64,000 nt of DNA, taken from assembly GCF_051859565.1 (NCBI RefSeq), contig NZ_JBHYFK010000006.1, positions 197,357-261,356 of the forward strand, given 5' to 3'. The first letter of the stretch is position 1; each line of letters opens with the position of its first letter. The stretch comes from Glycocaulis sp051859565. Lineage in GTDB: Bacteria > Pseudomonadota > Alphaproteobacteria > Caulobacterales > Maricaulaceae. Positions 52,932 to 61,593 of the stretch are shown here, piece by piece. The notes beneath the pieces were generated by a model that saw nothing but the letters and a program-made list of their open reading frames with translations, was not told where the DNA came from and made no database searches. The position numbers were made by a program, and so were the translations under genes.

Positions 52932-54709
52932 TTGTCTCTGGGATTGCCTAGCGTATCGATGATGCGGTGGTATTTCACCGCTGGCTCCAGCGTGGCGCCG
53001 GTCTCCAGCTGGCCCGTCATGGAGCGCTGGATCTCTTGCCACGGTGTTTGTGAAGCCGGATAGGCATATCCGCCAGCCTCTTCCAGCACCGCGCGGCGTT
53101 TGGCTATCTCATCATCGGAAACCAGCCAGTCCACACGGGCGGTGTTGAGATCAACCCGCAGCCTGTCGCCGTTCTCCAGCAGTGCAATATTGCCCATGGC
53201 GGCCGCTTCCGGGCTTGCATGCAGGATGGATGCCGAGCCGGACGTGCCCGACTGGCGCCCGTCACCGAGGCAGGGCAGGGCCGTGATCCCCTGCTTTATG
53301 AGATAGGCAGGCGGCCGCATATTCACGACCTCTGCCGCTCCGGGATGACCGATCGGCCCCGATCCGCGCATGACGAGAATGGTGTTTTCCGTGATGTTCT
53401 CGGCCGGATCGTCGATCCGGTGGTGATAGTCTTCCGGCCCGTCGAAGACGGTAACCACGCCTTCAAAGGCGTTGGGTGACTGGGCACTGGACAGATAACG
53501 CTGGCGGAACTCGGTGGAGATCACGCTGGTCTTCATGATCGCGCTGTCAAACAGGTTGCCGGTTAGCACCAGGAAGCCGGCTTTCTCCATCAGGGGCGCG
53601 TCAAAAGTGCAGATCACGTCCGGCAGGATGATGCGCGCATCCTTGCAGTTTTCGCCGAGGCTCTTCCCGTTCACGGTCAGCGCGTCTTCGCGGATCAGCC
53701 CCTGACCCATCAGCTGGGCGATGACGGCAGGAACGCCGCCTGCCTGATGGAAGTCTTCTCCCAGATAGGTTCCGGCAGGCTGAAGATTGACCAGTAGCGG
53801 AATGCCGTGGCCATGCGTCTGGAAATCGGAAAGCTCCAGCTCGACGCCTGAATGGCGCGCCAGCGCCATCAGATGGACCACCGCGTTGGTGGACCCGCCA
53901 ATGGCCGAGTTGACAGCAATCGCATTGAGGAACGCATCGCGCGTCAGGATGGCGGAGGGCTTGAGGTCCTCATGGACCATCTCGACGATGCGCTTGCCTG
54001 TCACGTAAGCCATTTGCGGCCGCTCACGATAGGGTGCCGGTATGGCGGCGCTTCCGGGCAGGCTCATGCCCAGCGCTTCAGCGAGCGAATTCATCGTGGT
54101 GGCCGTACCCATCGTGTTGCAATAACCGACAGAAGGCGCACTGGTGGCGACAAGCTCGATAAAGCCTTCATAGTCCAGTTCGCCTGCCGCCATCATCTGG
54201 CGGGCCTGCCAGATGATCGAGCCGGAGCCGACGCGCTTGCCCTCATGCCAGCCATTGAGCATGGGCCCGACGGAAAGCGCGATTGCCGGGATGTCCACGG
54301 TCGCCGCCGCCATCAGACAGGCCGGTGTGGTCTTGTCACAGCCAATGGTCAGCACCACTCCGTCAAGCGGGTAGCCATGGAGCAGTTCGACAAGGCCCAT
54401 ATAGGCCAGATTGCGATCCAGGCCCGCAGTAGGACGCTTTCCCGTCTCCTGGATCGGATGGACCGGAAATTCCAGCGCGATGCCGCCCGCCTCGCGAATG
54501 CCTTCGCGCACGCGCTGGGCCAGCGTCAGGTGATGACGGTTGCACGGAGACAGATCTGATCCTGTCTGGGCGATGCCGATGATCGGCTTGCCCGAACGCA
54601 GCTCTTCCAATGTCAGGCCGTAATTGAGATAGCGCTCCAGATAGAGCGCAGTCATGTCCGGGTTATCCGGGTTGTCAAACCATTCCCGGGATCGCAGCCG
54701 CTTGGACAT
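52925..54709 (-). CDS. xylD: Pentonate dehydratase (XylD, IlvD/Edd family)
   Basis: Dehydrates D-xylonate (or L-arabinonate) to the 2-keto-3-deoxy acid used by XylX. 594 aa, opening SREWFDNPDNPDMTALYLERYLNYGLT, closely like Caulobacter XylD. Fe-S cysteines C56 (GSDLSPCNRHH), C124 (TIGCDKTTPA) and C197 (VGYCNTMGT) are present, as are GGSTNAVVH and GDGRQSGTSGSASILHASPE. Unlike Caulobacter, it is not in the xylX operon but transcribed towards it, beside a GntR gene; a TATAAT and a GntR-type operator lie about 100 nt upstream. Sugar specificity among pentonates is uncertain. Confidence 0.93.
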   Translation of the reverse strand: MSKRLRSREWFDNPDNPDMTALYLERYLNYGLTLEELRSGKPIIGIAQTGSDLSPCNRHHLTLAQRVREGIREAGGIALEFPVHPIQETGKRPTAGLDRNLAYMGLVELLHGYPLDGVVLTIGCDKTTPACLMAAATVDIPAIALSVGPMLNGWHEGKRVGSGSIIWQARQMMAAGELDYEGFIELVATSAPSVGYCNTMGTATTMNSLAEALGMSLPGSAAIPAPYRERPQMAYVTGKRIVEMVHEDLKPSAILTRDAFLNAIAVNSAIGGSTNAVVHLMALARHSGVELELSDFQTHGHGIPLLVNLQPAGTYLGEDFHQAGGVPAVIAQLMGQGLIREDALTVNGKSLGENCKDARIILPDVICTFDAPLMEKAGFLVLTGNLFDSAIMKTSVISTEFRQRYLSSAQSPNAFEGVVTVFDGPEDYHHRIDDPAENITENTILVMRGSGPIGHPGAAEVVNMRPPAYLIKQGITALPCLGDGRQSGTSGSASILHASPEAAAMGNIALLENGDRLRVDLNTARVDWLVSDDEIAKRRAVLEEAGGYAYPASQTPWQEIQRSMTGQLETGATLEPAVKYHRIIDTLGNPRDNH

Positions 54710-54810
54710 AAGATATCTGCCTTGTTCAACAGCTTGAGTTCAAGCCGGATGGAAGCGTTCCCGCAGGCGGAATCCCGGCACACCGAGCCCGTGCCTGAGG
54801 GGCGCTTTAT

Positions 54811-54826
54811 AAGTCAGACAATTATA
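54811..54826 (-). promoter_or_regulatory. xylD promoter -10 with GntR-type operator (site A)
   Basis: On the minus strand a perfect TATAAT (complement of 54821-54826) is followed at once by TGTCTGACTT; the operator TTGTCTGACTT is the complement of 54811-54821. TTGTC-T-GAC fits half to full sites of FadR-subfamily regulators (palindromic TTGTC-N-GACAA). The -35 is weak (TTGCGA or ACTTGC). The operator would cover the transcription start. The same TTGTCTGACT motif occurs before the GntR gene. Confidence 0.6.
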
Positions 54827-54907
54827 GCCAATTTTTCTGGTTCGCAAGTGTGCGCTGTCACGCACGATGCAGCGTTGCTGGCGAATGCAAGCGGCGTGGG
54901 TGGCCGG

Positions 54908-55690
54908 TCAAACAGGGGTGCTGCGCCGTTTCTGGCCGGCAGGGGCGGGTCGCTTGAGTGCCCGTGACGTGTCCTTGAGTGCGGCCCGTACAAGGGTTTC
55001 CATTGCCGCTCGCGCATCATCAGGCCCCCCTGCCGCGATAGCGTCGAACACTCTCCAGTGCTCGGGCATGGGGTCGCGGGGGAGTTCGTCCTTGCGGGCT
55101 TTATAGATGGTGGTCCAATGGACGCCTGCCCCAATTGTGCTGGCAAGGCAGATCAGGGGCGGGTTGCGGGTTGCTTCAAGGATGATGGCGTGGAATTCGC
55201 GGTCGGCATCGCGGCCCTCTGCTGTCGTAACGGTGTGGCGTTCCATCCGCATCAACGCTTCTCGCATCCGCGTGAGTTGCTGCGTGTCGCGCCGCTCTGC
55301 CGCCAGGGCGGCGGCGGCTGGTTCGACGATGAGGCGCAACTCGAACAAGCCGTTGACCAGCGCTGGCGAGGGTTCTGCCTCGAAGAACCAGGCAAGCACA
55401 TCGGGATCAAGCAGGTTCCACCGGGGCTGCTCTGTAACGCGCGTGCCGGTCTTTGGCCGGCTCTCCACCATGCCTTTGGCCGCGAGGGTGCGCACCGCTT
55501 CGCGATAGGCGCTGCGCGACACTTTCAGTCTTTCGCTGAACTCGATCTCAGTCGGCAACACCTCGCCCGGCTTGTATTGGCCTGACACGATGGCCACGCC
55601 GAGATCGTGAGCGATCGTGCCGTGAATGCGGGCTGCAGACTGTCCCGGCCGGACCAGGCTGCCCGTGTCAGTGCGTTGCCGGACCTTCAT
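54908..55690 (-). CDS. GntR/FadR-subfamily transcriptional regulator
   Basis: From the ATG at 55688-55690 (GGAGAA 9 nt upstream) the protein has 260 aa. A GntR winged helix (about residues 15-85: LGVAIVSGQYKPGEVLPTE, RLKVSRSAYREAVRTLAAKGMV, RPKTGTRV) is followed by an all-helical FCD domain (about 110-235) with metal/ligand residues in LFELRLIVEPAAAALAAER, DREFHAIILEATRNP and EHWRVFDAIAAG. Regulators of this class usually sense sugar acids (KDG, gluconate, galactonate). Next to xylD, a pentonate or its keto-deoxy product is a likely ligand. The frame is open to 55801, but those N-terminal residues are atypical. Confidence 0.9.
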   Translation of the reverse strand: MKVRQRTDTGSLVRPGQSAARIHGTIAHDLGVAIVSGQYKPGEVLPTEIEFSERLKVSRSAYREAVRTLAAKGMVESRPKTGTRVTEQPRWNLLDPDVLAWFFEAEPSPALVNGLFELRLIVEPAAAALAAERRDTQQLTRMREALMRMERHTVTTAEGRDADREFHAIILEATRNPPLICLASTIGAGVHWTTIYKARKDELPRDPMPEHWRVFDAIAAGGPDDARAAMETLVRAALKDTSRALKRPAPAGQKRRSTPV

Positions 55691-55805
55691 TTGCGACTTC
55701 TCCGGGTTGGTGTCGCCAGCCTTGCGCGGGTGGCGGCGATGAGACATTTGCCGGTTCATATGTCGTGATAGTCCGATGCCGGAGGGCTGTCTACTTGTCA
55801 CTACT

Positions 55806-55816
55806 AGTCAGACAAA
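55806..55816 (-). promoter_or_regulatory. GntR-type operator (site B) upstream of the GntR gene
   Basis: TAGTCAGACAA on the plus strand, TTGTCTGACTA on the minus, the same motif as site A before xylD. It lies in the divergent spacer between the GntR gene and the GH3 gene, so it may autoregulate the former and could also affect the latter. Confidence 0.55.
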
Positions 55817-55852
55817 TTCATTGACCCGGAGCCCGCGCCCAAACTACGCTAT

Positions 55853-55866
55853 GGTAACGCTAACAT
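55853..55866 (+). promoter_or_regulatory. LacI-type operator upstream of the GH3 gene (site 2)
   Basis: TGGTAACGCTAACA, differing from site 1 at one position, 43 nt before the GH3 ATG and downstream of a TTGACC (55822-55827). Confidence 0.8.
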
Positions 55867-55909
55867 GTCTGGCCGCGATATGAGCCGGAATGCCGGGGAG
55901 GAACGGTAG

Positions 55910-58318
55910 ATGACCTTAGGACAAATACGCAGACCTTTGCACGTAATGTCAGTGGCTGGCGCGGGCGCTGCCGCGCTGTTGATGCTGGCTGGGTGGGGTG
56001 TTGCCGCGCAGGAGGAAGCTCCTCTGTATCGAGACGCTTCGCAGCCGGTCGAGGCGCGGGTCGAAGACCTGCTTTCACGCATGACGCTTGAGGAGAAGGT
56101 CGCCCAGATGATCGGCATCTGGCTGTCCAAGGGCGATATCGAGACGCCCGAGGGCGATTTCTCGCCGGAGAGCGCGTCGCAGAACTATCCTCACGGCATT
56201 GGCCAGATTTCACGTCCTTCCGATTTTCGCGGCGCTGACCCGGAGAACGTCGCAGCCGGTGTGTCGGAAGGTGCGGTGAACCGGAACGAGCGCCAGACCG
56301 CGCAGTATATCAACGCCGCACAGCGCTGGGCGATCGAGGAGACGCGCCTTGGCATCCCGATCATGTTCCACGAGGAGGCGCTGCATGGATATACCGCGCG
56401 CTACGCCACCAGCTTCCCGCAATCGATTGCGCTGGCCAGCACCTGGGATCGTGATCTCGTTGAACGCGTCTTCACGGTTACCTCCCGAGAGGTGCGCGCG
56501 CGCGGCGCCCGTCTGGTGCTTGCACCGGTGGTTGATGTGGCGCGCGACCCGCGCTGGGGGCGGATCGAGGAAACTTATGGCGAGGATCCGTATCTCGTCG
56601 GCGAGATGGGGCTTGCCGCCATTCGCGGCTTTCAGGGTGAGACCCTGCCTCTTGGGCCGGAGCGGGTCTTTGTCACGCTCAAGCACATGACCGGACATGG
56701 CGAGCCGGAATCCGGCATCAATATCGGGCCGGCCAATATCTCCGAGCGCACCCTGCGTGAGGTTTTCTTTCCCGCGTTCGAGCGTGCGATCACGCAATTG
56801 CCGGTCATGTCGGTGATGGCCTCCTATAACGAGATTGACGGCCTGCCGAGCCATGCCAATCGCTGGCTGCTGAACGATGTGTTGCGCGAGGAATGGGGCT
56901 TTGATGGCGTGATCGTCAGCGATTATTTCGCAATCCGCGAAATGATCACGCGCCACCAGATGCTCGCCGAAATCGATGATGCGGTGGTGCGCGCGATGGA
57001 TGCGACCGTCGATATCGAGCTGCCTGATCCGGATGGCTATCCCCACCTCGTCCGGCTGGTGCAGGAGGGCAGGGTATCCATGGAGGCGATCGACGCTGCC
57101 GTGCGCCGCCTTCTCACCATGAAATTTCTCGCGGGCCTGTTTGATGACCCTTATGTCGACGAGGATGCCGCCGAGGCCCTGACCGGGACCGAAGAGGCCA
57201 TTGCCCTTGCGCGTGAGGCGGCCCAGCGGGCGATGGTGCTTCTGTCGAACAACGGCACCCTGCCGCTGGACCCGGCCCGTACCGGCACGCTTGCGGTGCT
57301 GGGCACCCATGCGGTGGACACGCCGCTGGGGGGCTATAGTGATGTTCCCCGCCATGTGGTCAGCGTGCTGGAAGGCTTCCAGAACGCCGCTGAGGAGCAC
57401 GGAAACTTCAACGTCATCTATTCGGAAGGCGTGCGCCTGACCGAAAGCCGTGACTGGGCTGCTGACGAGGTAGACCCCGTGCCTGCCGAGGTCAATGAGC
57501 GCCTGATCGCGGAGGCCGTTGAGGCTGCACGCGGGGCAGATGTGATCCTGATGGTGCTGGGCGAGAATGAGCAGCTCAGCCGCGAAGCATGGGCGTATGA
57601 TCATCTGGGTGATCGCCCGACGCTGGAGCTGTTCGGTCAGCAGATGGATCTTGCCCGCGAGATTTTCGCGCTTGGCAAGCCGACGGTCGTCCTGCTGCTC
57701 AATGGCCGCCCTCTGGCGATCCAGGAGCTTCTGGAAGAGGCCGATGCGGTGATCGAGGGCTGGTATCTGGGGCAGGAGACCGGCAATGCGGTCGCTGATG
57801 TCGTATTCGGCGCGGTCAATCCGGGCGGGCGTCTGCCGGTGACATTTGCGCGCTCTGCCGGCCATCTGCCTGTCTTCTATAACCACAAGCCGACGGCCCG
57901 GCGCGGCTATCTGCTGGACGATGTAAGCCCGCTTCTGCCCTTCGGGTTCGGGCTCTCCTACACCAGCTTCGAGATGTCCACGCCGCGCTTCCAGCGCTCC
58001 ACCATCCGCGTGGGCGAGACCGCCATCGTGGAGGTGGATGTCCGCAATACCGGCCAGCGGGAGGGCGATGAGGTCGTCCAGCTTTATGTGCGCGACGATG
58101 TGGCTTCCATCACGCGGCCCGTACTTGAGCTGAAGGGCTTTGAGCGCGTCACCCTGCGTCCAGGCGAGCGGCGCACGGTGCGCTTCGAGCTGGAGCCGGA
58201 GGCGCTCTCGCTCTGGAACCTGCAGATGGAGCGGGTGGTCGAGCCGGGCACCTTCACCATCTCGGTCGGCCCGAATTCGGCAGACCTCCAGTCAGCCACG
58301 CTGACGGTTGTTGAATAG
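55910..58318 (+). CDS. Glycoside hydrolase family 3 (beta-xylosidase/beta-glucosidase), exported
   Basis: Exo-acting hydrolase for the non-reducing end of oligosaccharides. 802 aa: signal peptide (about residues 8-34, ending VAAQ), GH3 N-terminal barrel with RMTLEEKVAQM, MFHEEALHG, LAPVVDVARDPRWGRIEETYGEDPYLV, KHMTGHGEPESG and the nucleophile D338 in GVIVSDYFAI. The C-terminal GH3 domain has VLLLNGRPLAI and GQETGNAVADVVFG, and there is an FN3-like end (VRNTGQREGDEVVQLYVRD). The context with GH115 and GH43 favours beta-xylosidase activity, but GH3 specificity cannot be settled from motifs. GGGGAGGAACGG precedes the ATG. It starts a transcript with the GH115 gene. Confidence 0.92.
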   Translation: MTLGQIRRPLHVMSVAGAGAAALLMLAGWGVAAQEEAPLYRDASQPVEARVEDLLSRMTLEEKVAQMIGIWLSKGDIETPEGDFSPESASQNYPHGIGQISRPSDFRGADPENVAAGVSEGAVNRNERQTAQYINAAQRWAIEETRLGIPIMFHEEALHGYTARYATSFPQSIALASTWDRDLVERVFTVTSREVRARGARLVLAPVVDVARDPRWGRIEETYGEDPYLVGEMGLAAIRGFQGETLPLGPERVFVTLKHMTGHGEPESGINIGPANISERTLREVFFPAFERAITQLPVMSVMASYNEIDGLPSHANRWLLNDVLREEWGFDGVIVSDYFAIREMITRHQMLAEIDDAVVRAMDATVDIELPDPDGYPHLVRLVQEGRVSMEAIDAAVRRLLTMKFLAGLFDDPYVDEDAAEALTGTEEAIALAREAAQRAMVLLSNNGTLPLDPARTGTLAVLGTHAVDTPLGGYSDVPRHVVSVLEGFQNAAEEHGNFNVIYSEGVRLTESRDWAADEVDPVPAEVNERLIAEAVEAARGADVILMVLGENEQLSREAWAYDHLGDRPTLELFGQQMDLAREIFALGKPTVVLLLNGRPLAIQELLEEADAVIEGWYLGQETGNAVADVVFGAVNPGGRLPVTFARSAGHLPVFYNHKPTARRGYLLDDVSPLLPFGFGLSYTSFEMSTPRFQRSTIRVGETAIVEVDVRNTGQREGDEVVQLYVRDDVASITRPVLELKGFERVTLRPGERRTVRFELEPEALSLWNLQMERVVEPGTFTISVGPNSADLQSATLTVVE

Positions 58319-58355
58319 GGACTGGCAGCGGTCCTTAGAGAAAGGAACGAACGCG

Positions 58356-61256
58356 ATGAGCGAGAGCAGACGTCCACTCTCCCGCGGTCTCATGCTCCAG
58401 ACGCTGATCGCGTTCGTTCTCCTGACGGGGCCGGTGGCGGCCCAGCATCCGGTCCGCGGGGAGTGCGAAGGCCCCGCCGGCGTCTGCGCTGGTTCGCCAC
58501 CGGCTTCGGCCTTCCCGCTGATCGTTTCGGGCGAGCCGACCATCGTGCGTACTGATCCGGGCGACTATCCGGGCTTGTTGCGCGCCGCGCAGGATCTGCG
58601 CGATGATCTTGATCGTGTCGCGCGGGGAGAAATCCCTGCCGAGATCACCAATCTACGGCGTGCAGACAGCCGCGGTATGGCCGTTATCGCCGGGGTTCTG
58701 GGGCGCAACCACGATATCGACCGGCTGGTGGAAGAGGGCCGCCTTGACGTCTCCGGCGTTGCTGGCGAGTGGGAGGCCTATGTCCAGCAGGTGGTCGATA
58801 ATCCCGCGCCCGGCATTGACCGCGCACTGGTGATTGCGGGCTCCGACATGCGCGGGGCCATATTCGGCATTTACGATCTCTCGGAGCGCATGGGCGTGTC
58901 GCCCTGGTACTGGTGGGCCGATGTGCCGGTTACGCGCAACAGCGATCTCTACGTCACTGAAGGGCGCCGGGCAGAGCGCCCGCACGTGCGCTATCGCGGC
59001 ATCTTCCTCAATAACGAGAACCCGTCACTGCTGGGCTGGGTGAACGAGACCTATGGCGGCTTCAATCACCTTTTCTACGGCGATGTGTTCGAGTTGATCT
59101 TGCGCCTGCGCGGCAATTATCTCTGGTCGGCCATGTGGGGCAAAGCCTTCTACGATGATGACGCGCTGAACCCGGTCACGGCGGAGACGATGGGTGTTGT
59201 GGTTGGCACCACCCACCACGAGCCCATGCTGCGCGCCCATATCGAATGGGAGCGCTATGGCACCGGAGACTGGAATTACCGCACCAACGGGGAAAACCTG
59301 CAACGCTTCTGGCGTGAGGGGATAACCCGGCTTGCACGCCATCAGACGCCGGTCGTGCTCGGCATGCGCGGCGATGGCGATGAAGCCATGAGCGATGAGA
59401 CCGAGGTCGAGCTGATGGAGCGCATTGTCGCCGATCAGCGCGCCATCATCGAGGAGGTGACGGGCCGTCCTGCCAGCGAAACGCCGCAGATGTGGGCGCT
59501 CTACAAGGAGGTGCTCGATTATTACGACGAGGGTATGCAGATGCCCGACGACGTGATGATCCTGTTTGCCAATGACAATTGGGGCAATATCCGGCGCGTG
59601 CCGCAACCGGGCGAGGAACGCGCGGGCGGGTTCGGGATGTATTACCATTTCGACTATGTGGGCGGCCCACGTAACTACAAATGGATCAACACCACCCAGA
59701 TCGCGCGCACCTGGGAGCAGATGAATATCGCGTGGGAGTTCGCGGCCGATCAGCTCTGGTTGGTCAATGTCGGCGACCTGAAGCCCATGGAGCTTCCGAT
59801 CAGCCATTTCCTGACCCAGGCCTGGAACCCGGCCGCGATGACGCAGGACGTGATGGAGGGCTTCACGCGGGGCTGGGCCGCCCAGCAGTTTGGTGAGGCT
59901 CATGCCGACGATATCGCCGCGCTGCTGACCGGCTATACGAACTATAATTCACGCCGCAAGCCGGAAATGGTCGGACCGGACACGTACAGTCTCGTCAATT
60001 TCGATGAGGCGGAGCGCATCCTCGCCGAATGGGACGCGCTGGCCGATCTCGCCAATGCCGTGCGGGAACGCCTTGATCCTGAATATGACGACGCTTATCT
60101 CCAGCTCGTCTGGTATCCGGTGATCGCGGCGGGCAATCTGAACCGGCTGCATATCGAGACCGCGCGCAACCGGCTCTACGCCGCGCAAGGGCGCGTGGCG
60201 GCCAATGCGGCTGCCGATGCGGTGCGCGAAGCGTTCCAGCGCAGCCATGAGCTCGACCGCTTCTACGAAGAGGATGTGGCGGACGGAAAATGGGTCCACA
60301 TGATGGCCCAGACCCGCATCTCCTATACCTACTGGCAGCAGCCTGAAGAGGACGTGCTGCCCGAGCTCGAAAGCGTGGCGCTGACGCGCGGCGCGGTGCT
60401 CGGCGTCGCCGTGGAGGGTGATGAGCGAGCCTGGCCGGGTGCAGACGGCGCGCCGTCGCTGCCCGCCTTCTACCGTCATGGCCGCCAGACCCGCCATATC
60501 GATCTGTTCGACCGGGGGGGCAGTCCGGCGCGCTATACCCTCGCTGCCAGCGCGCCCTGGGTGCGCCTGTCGCAGACGCAGGGGCGCGGCGATGGCCGCG
60601 TCGCGGTCTCCATCGACTGGGACGCAGCGCCCGAAGGTGAGGCCAGCGCGACAATCTCCGTCACGGGTCCTGACCGGAACGTGATCGAGATCGGCGTCAC
60701 GGCGGTGAACCCCGCAATCACGCCTGCCGAGGGCGCGTTTGTGGAAGCCGATGGCTTCGTCGCCATGGAAGCAGCGCACTTCGCCCGCTCGGTGGACGGT
60801 GACGGCGTGGAGTGGCGCACCGTGCCGAACCTTGGCCGGACGCTCTCATCGGTGACGCTCTTCCCGCCGACCGCAGAGGCCGTCACGCCGGGCGGAGACT
60901 CGCCGCGCCTGGAATACGACATTCATCTCCTGGAAGCCGGTGAGGTGGAGGTGCAGGTCAGGCTCTCCCCGACGCTCGATTTCAGAGGGCAGGGGGGCTT
61001 GCGCTACGTGGTCTCCATCGGGGATGAGGCCCCGCAGGTCATCAACATGCATCTCGATGACAGTGACGCGGCTTGGGAACGTAATGTCGGCAACAACTCG
61101 GTCGTCCATACCAGCCGCCACAATGTGGAGGCAGGGCCGCAAGTGTTGCGGATCTGGATGGTCGATACCGGCCCCGTTTTCCAGCGCATTGTTATTGCGC
61201 GCGGCGAGCTGCCTCAGACCTATCTCGGCCCGCCGGAGAGCTGGCGGGCGAGATAG
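58356..61256 (+). CDS. Glycoside hydrolase family 115 (xylan alpha-1,2-glucuronidase), exported
   Basis: Removes (4-O-methyl)glucuronic acid side chains from glucuronoxylan. From ATG 58356 (AAAGGAACG upstream) the protein has 966 aa with a signal peptide ending PVAAQ. Then come an N-terminal alpha/beta domain (VIAGSDMRGAIFGIYDLSERMGVSPWYWWADVPV), a TIM-barrel (FLNNENPSLLGWVNETYGGFNHLFYGDVFELILRLRGNYLWSAMWGKAF in parts; GMRGDGDEAM; FANDNWGNIRR), a helical region and a C-terminal beta-sandwich. These blocks are diagnostic of GH115. It follows GH3 by 37 nt and is presumably under the same LacI-type operator. An earlier in-frame start at 58308 overlaps the GH3 stop and lacks an RBS. Confidence 0.92.
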   Translation: MSESRRPLSRGLMLQTLIAFVLLTGPVAAQHPVRGECEGPAGVCAGSPPASAFPLIVSGEPTIVRTDPGDYPGLLRAAQDLRDDLDRVARGEIPAEITNLRRADSRGMAVIAGVLGRNHDIDRLVEEGRLDVSGVAGEWEAYVQQVVDNPAPGIDRALVIAGSDMRGAIFGIYDLSERMGVSPWYWWADVPVTRNSDLYVTEGRRAERPHVRYRGIFLNNENPSLLGWVNETYGGFNHLFYGDVFELILRLRGNYLWSAMWGKAFYDDDALNPVTAETMGVVVGTTHHEPMLRAHIEWERYGTGDWNYRTNGENLQRFWREGITRLARHQTPVVLGMRGDGDEAMSDETEVELMERIVADQRAIIEEVTGRPASETPQMWALYKEVLDYYDEGMQMPDDVMILFANDNWGNIRRVPQPGEERAGGFGMYYHFDYVGGPRNYKWINTTQIARTWEQMNIAWEFAADQLWLVNVGDLKPMELPISHFLTQAWNPAAMTQDVMEGFTRGWAAQQFGEAHADDIAALLTGYTNYNSRRKPEMVGPDTYSLVNFDEAERILAEWDALADLANAVRERLDPEYDDAYLQLVWYPVIAAGNLNRLHIETARNRLYAAQGRVAANAAADAVREAFQRSHELDRFYEEDVADGKWVHMMAQTRISYTYWQQPEEDVLPELESVALTRGAVLGVAVEGDERAWPGADGAPSLPAFYRHGRQTRHIDLFDRGGSPARYTLAASAPWVRLSQTQGRGDGRVAVSIDWDAAPEGEASATISVTGPDRNVIEIGVTAVNPAITPAEGAFVEADGFVAMEAAHFARSVDGDGVEWRTVPNLGRTLSSVTLFPPTAEAVTPGGDSPRLEYDIHLLEAGEVEVQVRLSPTLDFRGQGGLRYVVSIGDEAPQVINMHLDDSDAAWERNVGNNSVVHTSRHNVEAGPQVLRIWMVDTGPVFQRIVIARGELPQTYLGPPESWRAR

Positions 61257-61593
61257 TAGCTTCTGTTTAGCTTCGCAGCCCATTCCGGCTGCGATGTTCC
61301 GCGCCCCTTCGAGACGCCGCCTGCGGCAGCTCCTCAGGATGAGGTGGCGCGGGCGGCCGGTCGGCCTTGCGGCCCCTGAGGGGGCCGGGCTGGAGAGATG
61401 AGTCCAGTCCCCCCGTCTTGCGTTTCACCGGCGTAAGTCGGTGCCCAGTCATTTCTGGGTCCCGACTTTCGCCGGGAAAACGAAGGTAATCCCAGGATGG
61501 ATGAAATCCCGGAAGCGCGCAGCGCTGTCCGGGACCTCGTGGTAATATACTTGAAACAGGCCCCGGATCACTGGCGCGTCCGGGGTTCAGCGC
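61257..61593. repeat. Intergenic cluster of palindromic dispersed repeats between GH115 and GH43 genes
   Basis: No gene. At least four different inverted repeats occur in 337 bp: TCGCAGCC/GGCTGCGA (61273-61294); a CGCCCCTTCGAGACGCCGCC...TCCTCAGGATGAGG segment (about 61302-61344) of the type repeated across alphaproteobacterial genomes; CCCAG/CTGGG with TGGGTCCCGACTTTCGCCGGG (about 61444-61477); and CCCGGAAGCGC-GCA-GCGCTgTCCGGG (61508-61533). The outermost hairpins probably serve as ends of the two convergent transcripts. Confidence 0.65.
61561..61585 (-). terminator. Possible terminator of the GH43 gene
   Basis: CCCCGGA and TCCGGGG (7-bp stem, 11-nt loop) lie 8 nt past the GH43 stop. On the minus strand the stem is followed by CCTGTTTC, a poor U-tract, so termination may be weak. 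Confidence 0.35.

Noticed and set aside
56210..57886. 558-codon open frame on the minus strand opposite the GH3 gene
   Set aside because: Antisense shadow of a gene with clear GH3 motifs; composition rich in His/Arg/Asp as in other shadows, and no RBS or family match.
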